Below are positions 60,625-64,000 of a stretch of DNA of 64,000 nucleotides, in pieces. A model generated the notes under the pieces. It saw only the letters and a program-made list of their open reading frames with translations. It was not told where the DNA came from and searched no databases. Each line of letters starts with the position of its first letter. Within the stretch, counting starts at the first letter, position 1. The translations under genes were made by a program, and so were the position numbers. The DNA is from Planomonospora_B alba. Lineage in GTDB: Bacteria > Actinomycetota > Actinomycetes > Streptosporangiales > Streptosporangiaceae. The stretch spans positions 3,552 to 67,551 of the forward strand of contig NZ_BAAAUT010000043.1 in NCBI RefSeq assembly GCF_039534085.1, written 5' to 3'.

Positions 60625-62025
60625 ATGAGTACGCCTGTCCCCCTTTCTGAGGACTTCGTCAACGGTGACGTCTCTTTCTGGTTCCGTTCCCTGGGCGTCC
60701 CCCAGGCGGGCCCTCCTCTCCCGGGGGATCGCGAGGCCGACGTGGCGATCGTCGGCGCCGGTTACACCGGCCTGTGGACCGCGTACTACCTGAAGAAGGC
60801 CGATCCCGCCCTGCGGATCGTGATCCTGGAGAAGGAGTTCGCCGGGTACGGCGCCTCCGGCCGCAACGGCGGCTGGCTGGTCGGCGAGCTGGCCGGGACG
60901 CCGGAGCGCTACGCCGCCACGCACGGCGCGGACGCGGCCCGGCGCTTCCAGCGGGTGATGTTCGAGGCGGTCGACGAGGTCGTCTCCGTCGCCGCGGCCG
61001 AGGGGATCGACGCCGACGTGGTCAAGGGCGGCGTCACCACGGTCGCCACCAACTCCGCCCAGGAGCGGCGCCTGCACGAGCTGGTCGCGCACGCCCGCCG
61101 CTGGGGCTGGACCGAGGAGGACCTGCGCCTGCTGGAGGCGGACGAGCGGGAGGAGCGCCTGCGGGTCAGCGGCGCGGTCGGCGCGGTCTGGAGCCCGCAC
61201 TGCGCCCGGATCCAGCCGGCCAAGCTGGTGCTGGGGCTGGCCGAGGCCGTGCGGGGGCTCGGGGTGGAGATCTTCGAGGGCACCCCGGTCACCGGGATCG
61301 CGCCGCGCACCGCGCGCACGCCGTACGGGACGGTCCGCGCGGACTACGTCATCCGGGCCACCGAGGGGTTCACCGCGGAGCTGCGGCAGTACCACCGGGC
61401 CTGGCTGCCGATGAACAGCTCCATGATCGTCACCGAGCCGCTCGGCGAGCTCTGGGACGAGATCGGCTGGGAGGGCTGCGAGCTGCTGGGCGACCTGGCC
61501 CACTACTACATGTACGCCCAGCGCACCGCCGACGGGCGGATCGCGTTCGGCGGCCGCGGCAAGCCGTACCTGTACGGCTCGCGGGTGGACGACCGGGGGC
61601 GCACGCACGCCTGGACGGTCGAGGCGCTCTGGGAGCTGCTGGCCGGGATGTTCCCGGCGGTGCGGGCCTCGCGGGTGGCCCACGCCTGGTCGGGGGTGCT
61701 GGGCGTGCCGCGCGACTGGTGCGCGACCGTGCACGTGGACCGCACCGCCGGGATCGGCTGGGCGGGCGGCTACACCGGGCACGGGGTGGCCGCGGCCAAC
61801 CTCGCCGGCCGCACCCTGCGCGACCTGGTGCTGGGGCGGGACACAGAGGAGGCGGCGCTGCCGTGGGTGGACCGCCGGGTGCGGAGCTGGGAGGTCGAGC
61901 CGCTGCGCTGGATCGGGGTGCACGCCATCTACGACCTGTACCGCCGGGCCGACGCCCGGGAGCGGGCCGGGCTGGGCCGCACCTCCCTGCTGGCCCGGCT
62001 GGCCGACTCCATCGCCGGCCGCTGA
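60625..62025 (+). CDS. FAD-dependent amine/amino-acid oxidoreductase (DAO/OrdL family)
   Basis: About 466 aa from ATG 60625 (MSTPVPLSEDFVNGDVSFW); the frame runs upstream to 60544 without similarity. The dinucleotide fold is VAIVGAGYTGLWTAYYLKK, followed by LEKEFAGYGASGRNGGWL. The C-terminal GWAGGYTGHGVAAANLAGRTL closes the FAD site. It resembles gamma-glutamylputrescine oxidase-type DAO proteins, so a role in polyamine or amino-acid breakdown is plausible. An amidohydrolase follows 145 bp downstream on the same strand. Confidence 0.88.
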   Translation: MSTPVPLSEDFVNGDVSFWFRSLGVPQAGPPLPGDREADVAIVGAGYTGLWTAYYLKKADPALRIVILEKEFAGYGASGRNGGWLVGELAGTPERYAATHGADAARRFQRVMFEAVDEVVSVAAAEGIDADVVKGGVTTVATNSAQERRLHELVAHARRWGWTEEDLRLLEADEREERLRVSGAVGAVWSPHCARIQPAKLVLGLAEAVRGLGVEIFEGTPVTGIAPRTARTPYGTVRADYVIRATEGFTAELRQYHRAWLPMNSSMIVTEPLGELWDEIGWEGCELLGDLAHYYMYAQRTADGRIAFGGRGKPYLYGSRVDDRGRTHAWTVEALWELLAGMFPAVRASRVAHAWSGVLGVPRDWCATVHVDRTAGIGWAGGYTGHGVAAANLAGRTLRDLVLGRDTEEAALPWVDRRVRSWEVEPLRWIGVHAIYDLYRRADARERAGLGRTSLLARLADSIAGR

Positions 62026-62170
62026 CGGGACCACCGCCGCCGGCCGCGCCGGCGGGACGGATCCTGAGATCATGACCGCTGGGACCGCGCCCGGCGGGAC
62101 CGGCCGCCGAGACCATGACCGCCGCGGTCGCGGCCGCCGGGACGAGAACGCGCATCCGAGAGGTGGACGT

Positions 62171-63790
62171 ATGACGGACCTGCTGTTCCGGGGCGGGCGG
62201 GCCTTCCTGGCCGCCGGCTCCTTCGCCGAGGCCGTACTGGTCCGCGGCGGCCGCATCGCCGCCGCGGGCGCCGAGGCCGACGTGGCACGGCTGGCCGCCC
62301 CCCGCTGCGAGACCGTCGACCTGCGCGGCGGCCTGCTGATCCCGGGCGTCACCGACGCCCACATGCACCCGGTCCAGGCCGGGCTGGAGCGGGCCAGGTG
62401 CGACCTGTCGGAGGTGTACGGCCTGGACGCTTACCTGGAGAAGGTCGCCGCCTACGCCGCCGCCCACCCGGAGCGGGAGTGGATCGACGGCGGCGGCTGG
62501 GACATGTCGGCCTTCCCCGGCGGGCTCCCGCACCGCTCGCAGCTCGACTTCACGGACCGGCCGGTCTACCTGATCCAGCGCGACCACCACGCCGCCTGGG
62601 TGAACAGCCGGGCGCTGGAGCTGGCCGGGATCACCCGCGACACCCCGGACCCGGCTGACGGCCGGATCGAGCGCGACGCCGACGGCACCCCCTGCGGCGT
62701 GCTGCACGAGGGGGCGATGGACCTGGTGGGCCTGCTCACCCCGCGCCCGACCGAGCGGGACCTGGTCGAGGCGCTGCTGGAGGCCCAGTCGTACCTGTTC
62801 TCCCTGGGCGTCACCGGCTGGCAGGACGCGATCGTCGGCTCCTACGCCGGCTCGGACGACCAGCTGCCCGCCTACCTGGCCGCCGCCTCCTCCGGGAGGC
62901 TGAAGGCGCACGTGGTGGGGGCGCTCTGGTGGGACCGGGCGCGCGGCACCGAGCAGATCGGCGAGCTGCTGGAGCGGCGCGGGGCCGCCGAGGGGCTGGA
63001 GACGTTCCGCGCGACCTCGGTGAAGATCATGCAGGACGGGATCGCCGAGAACTTCACCGCCGCGGTGATCGAGCCCTACTGCCGGTGCGGCGGGACCGGC
63101 CTGTCCTACGTGGACCCCGAGGCGCTGAAGGGGTACGTCGCCGAGCTGGACCGGCACGGCTTCCAGGTGCACTTCCACGCGATCGGCGAGCGGGCGGTGC
63201 GGGAGGCGCTGGACGCGCTGGAGGGCACGGACCCGGCCACCCGTCTCGAGCGCCGCCACCACATCGCGCACCTGCAGATCGTGACCCCGCAGGACGTGCC
63301 GCGCTTCGCCCGGATCGGCGTGACCGCCAACCTGCAGCCGCTCTGGGCCACCCACCACGCGCAGATGGACGAGCTGACGATCCCGTTCCTGGGCGAGGAG
63401 CGGTCGTCCTGGCAGTATCCCTTCGCCGACCTGCTGAGGGCGGGGACGAGGTTCTGCGCGGGCAGCGACTGGCCGGTCTCCACCGCCGACCCGATCCAGG
63501 GCATGCACGTGGCGGTCAACCGGACCGAGCCGGGCGGGTCCGTGCACGCGGACTACCCGACCGCGGGCACGCCGTTCCTGCCGGGGCAGGCGCTCGACCT
63601 GGCCACCGTGCTGACCGCCTACACGGCCGGGTCGGCCTGGATCAACCACGACGAGGGAGCGGGCACGATCGCGGCCGGCAACCGCGCGGACCTGGTCGTG
63701 CTGGACCGGGACCCGTTCACCGAGCCCCGGGAGGACATCTGGCGGACACGGGTGGCGATGACCTTCGTCGGCGGGGAGCAGGTGTACTGA
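62171..63790 (+). CDS. YtcJ-like amidohydrolase
   Basis: 539 aa from ATG 62171 (GAGAGG site). Metal-dependent amidohydrolase fold: N-terminal composite strand region with LLIPGVTDAHMHP (HxH), then VSVKIMQDGI-type Lys (TSVKIMQDG), HFHAIGERAVREAL, RHHIAHLQIV, and the final Asp in CAGSDWPVS. C-terminal GTIAAGNRADLVVLDRDPF closes the barrel. YtcJ/LAF3-type family 3 amidohydrolases act on N-substituted amides; the substrate is unknown. It may work with the upstream FAD oxidoreductase. Confidence 0.9.
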   Translation: MTDLLFRGGRAFLAAGSFAEAVLVRGGRIAAAGAEADVARLAAPRCETVDLRGGLLIPGVTDAHMHPVQAGLERARCDLSEVYGLDAYLEKVAAYAAAHPEREWIDGGGWDMSAFPGGLPHRSQLDFTDRPVYLIQRDHHAAWVNSRALELAGITRDTPDPADGRIERDADGTPCGVLHEGAMDLVGLLTPRPTERDLVEALLEAQSYLFSLGVTGWQDAIVGSYAGSDDQLPAYLAAASSGRLKAHVVGALWWDRARGTEQIGELLERRGAAEGLETFRATSVKIMQDGIAENFTAAVIEPYCRCGGTGLSYVDPEALKGYVAELDRHGFQVHFHAIGERAVREALDALEGTDPATRLERRHHIAHLQIVTPQDVPRFARIGVTANLQPLWATHHAQMDELTIPFLGEERSSWQYPFADLLRAGTRFCAGSDWPVSTADPIQGMHVAVNRTEPGGSVHADYPTAGTPFLPGQALDLATVLTAYTAGSAWINHDEGAGTIAAGNRADLVVLDRDPFTEPREDIWRTRVAMTFVGGEQVY

Positions 63791-63871
63791 GACCTATCAT
63801 GAGCCACCTTTATGCCCATAAATGATGACAAATAGGATGAAAGGGTCAATGGCGCATACCATGCATCGGTC
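63791..63871 (+). promoter_or_regulatory. AT-rich control region at window end
   Basis: Much less GC-rich than its surroundings. It contains the palindrome TTTATG-CC-CATAAA (63809-63822) and a promoter-like pair TTATGC (63810-63815) and TAGGAT (63833-63838) spaced 17 bp apart, so the palindrome overlaps the -35. It probably controls a gene beyond the window or the small ORF that follows. Confidence 0.5.
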
Positions 63872-64000
63872 ATGACCGAGACCGGGAAGTCGAAGTGCAT
63901 GCGCGACCACCGCACCCCGCGCTCCGCCGCCCGCCGCGCGCCGGCCGCGGGGACGGACCCGCCCCGGCGCAAGTCGGATCGTAGCCATGTCGTTCTGTGA
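63872..64000 (+). CDS. Possible 42-aa Arg-rich small protein
   Basis: ATG 63872 to TGA 63998-64000, starting MTETGKSKCMRDHRTPRSAA and ending in DRSHVVL. It is basic and has no recognisable domain. TACCAT lies 9 nt upstream, and a nine-codon frame (ATG 63849) ends in an overlap with its start. This could be a real small gene or chance. Confidence 0.25.
   Translation: MTETGKSKCMRDHRTPRSAARRAPAAGTDPPRRKSDRSHVVL

Noticed and set aside
63797..63988. 63-codon minus-strand frame at the window end
   Set aside because: No ribosome site, Arg/Gly-rich start and a run through the AT-rich promoter region; probably chance.

Overview
This window comes from a high-GC actinobacterium. Gene content and order (a sufR-led Suf operon, then ctaA, prsW, ctaB and the tkt-tal-pgi-zwf-opcA-pgl block), GTG/TTG starts, AGGAGG-type ribosome sites and frequent leaderless starts suggest the Streptosporangiaceae or a close relative; that placement is inference. 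I saw no rRNA, tRNA, CRISPR array, insertion sequence or phage gene. The window reads as chromosomal core with some accessory genes. One 100-N assembly gap lies inside a helicase gene.

Layout. (1) 1-6490: the 3' end of an unknown gene coupled to a dynamin-like GTPase, converging on an Hsp70-like protein with a non-standard C-terminus, plus a hypothetical gene. (2) 6529-11667: an LD-carboxypeptidase and a sulfotransferase (divergent), an ABC exporter, an enoyl-CoA hydratase and a small HTH protein. (3) 11782-17621: an ABC-F ATPase, an acVLRF1-type peptidyl-tRNA hydrolase, a degenerate EAL-CBS protein, and a DUF1772 membrane protein with a divergent AraC regulator. (4) 17894-22136: a KamA-type radical SAM aminomutase, a MarR regulator, a siderophore-interacting protein behind an iron box, and hisG/hisE. 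(5) 22269-30413: a minus-strand operon for a DppABCDF-type oligosaccharide importer ending in a GH2 beta-mannosidase. Upstream of it is a perfect CebR/CelR-type operator, so it is probably a mannan/cello-oligosaccharide uptake operon.

(6) 31068-32943: a DEAD-box RNA helicase with an RGG-rich tail. (7) 33309-39913: the suf operon sufR-B-D-Rieske-C-S-U-T, with a SufR-like operator and an IdeR/DmdR-like iron box upstream, so iron and Fe-S status may both control it. (8) 40018-46107: a Bcr/CflA MFS exporter, an ABC-2 exporter, an RhtA-like permease, heme A synthase and a SanA-like protein. (9) 46205-57004: a PrsW protease, heme O synthase, then the pentose-phosphate/glycolysis run tkt, tal, pgi, zwf, opcA, pgl. 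(10) 57142-63790: a YciI protein, a gamma-glutamylcyclotransferase, an adenosine deaminase, an ACT-GNAT acetyltransferase, an FAD amine oxidoreductase and an amidohydrolase.

The most interesting signals are the Hsp70/dynamin cluster, the dual iron/Fe-S operators on suf, the CebR-type box on the mannosidase operon, the EAL domain lacking every canonical catalytic residue, the assembly gap that a repeat argument suggests should be closed, and a 23-bp duplication across the pgi-zwf junction.
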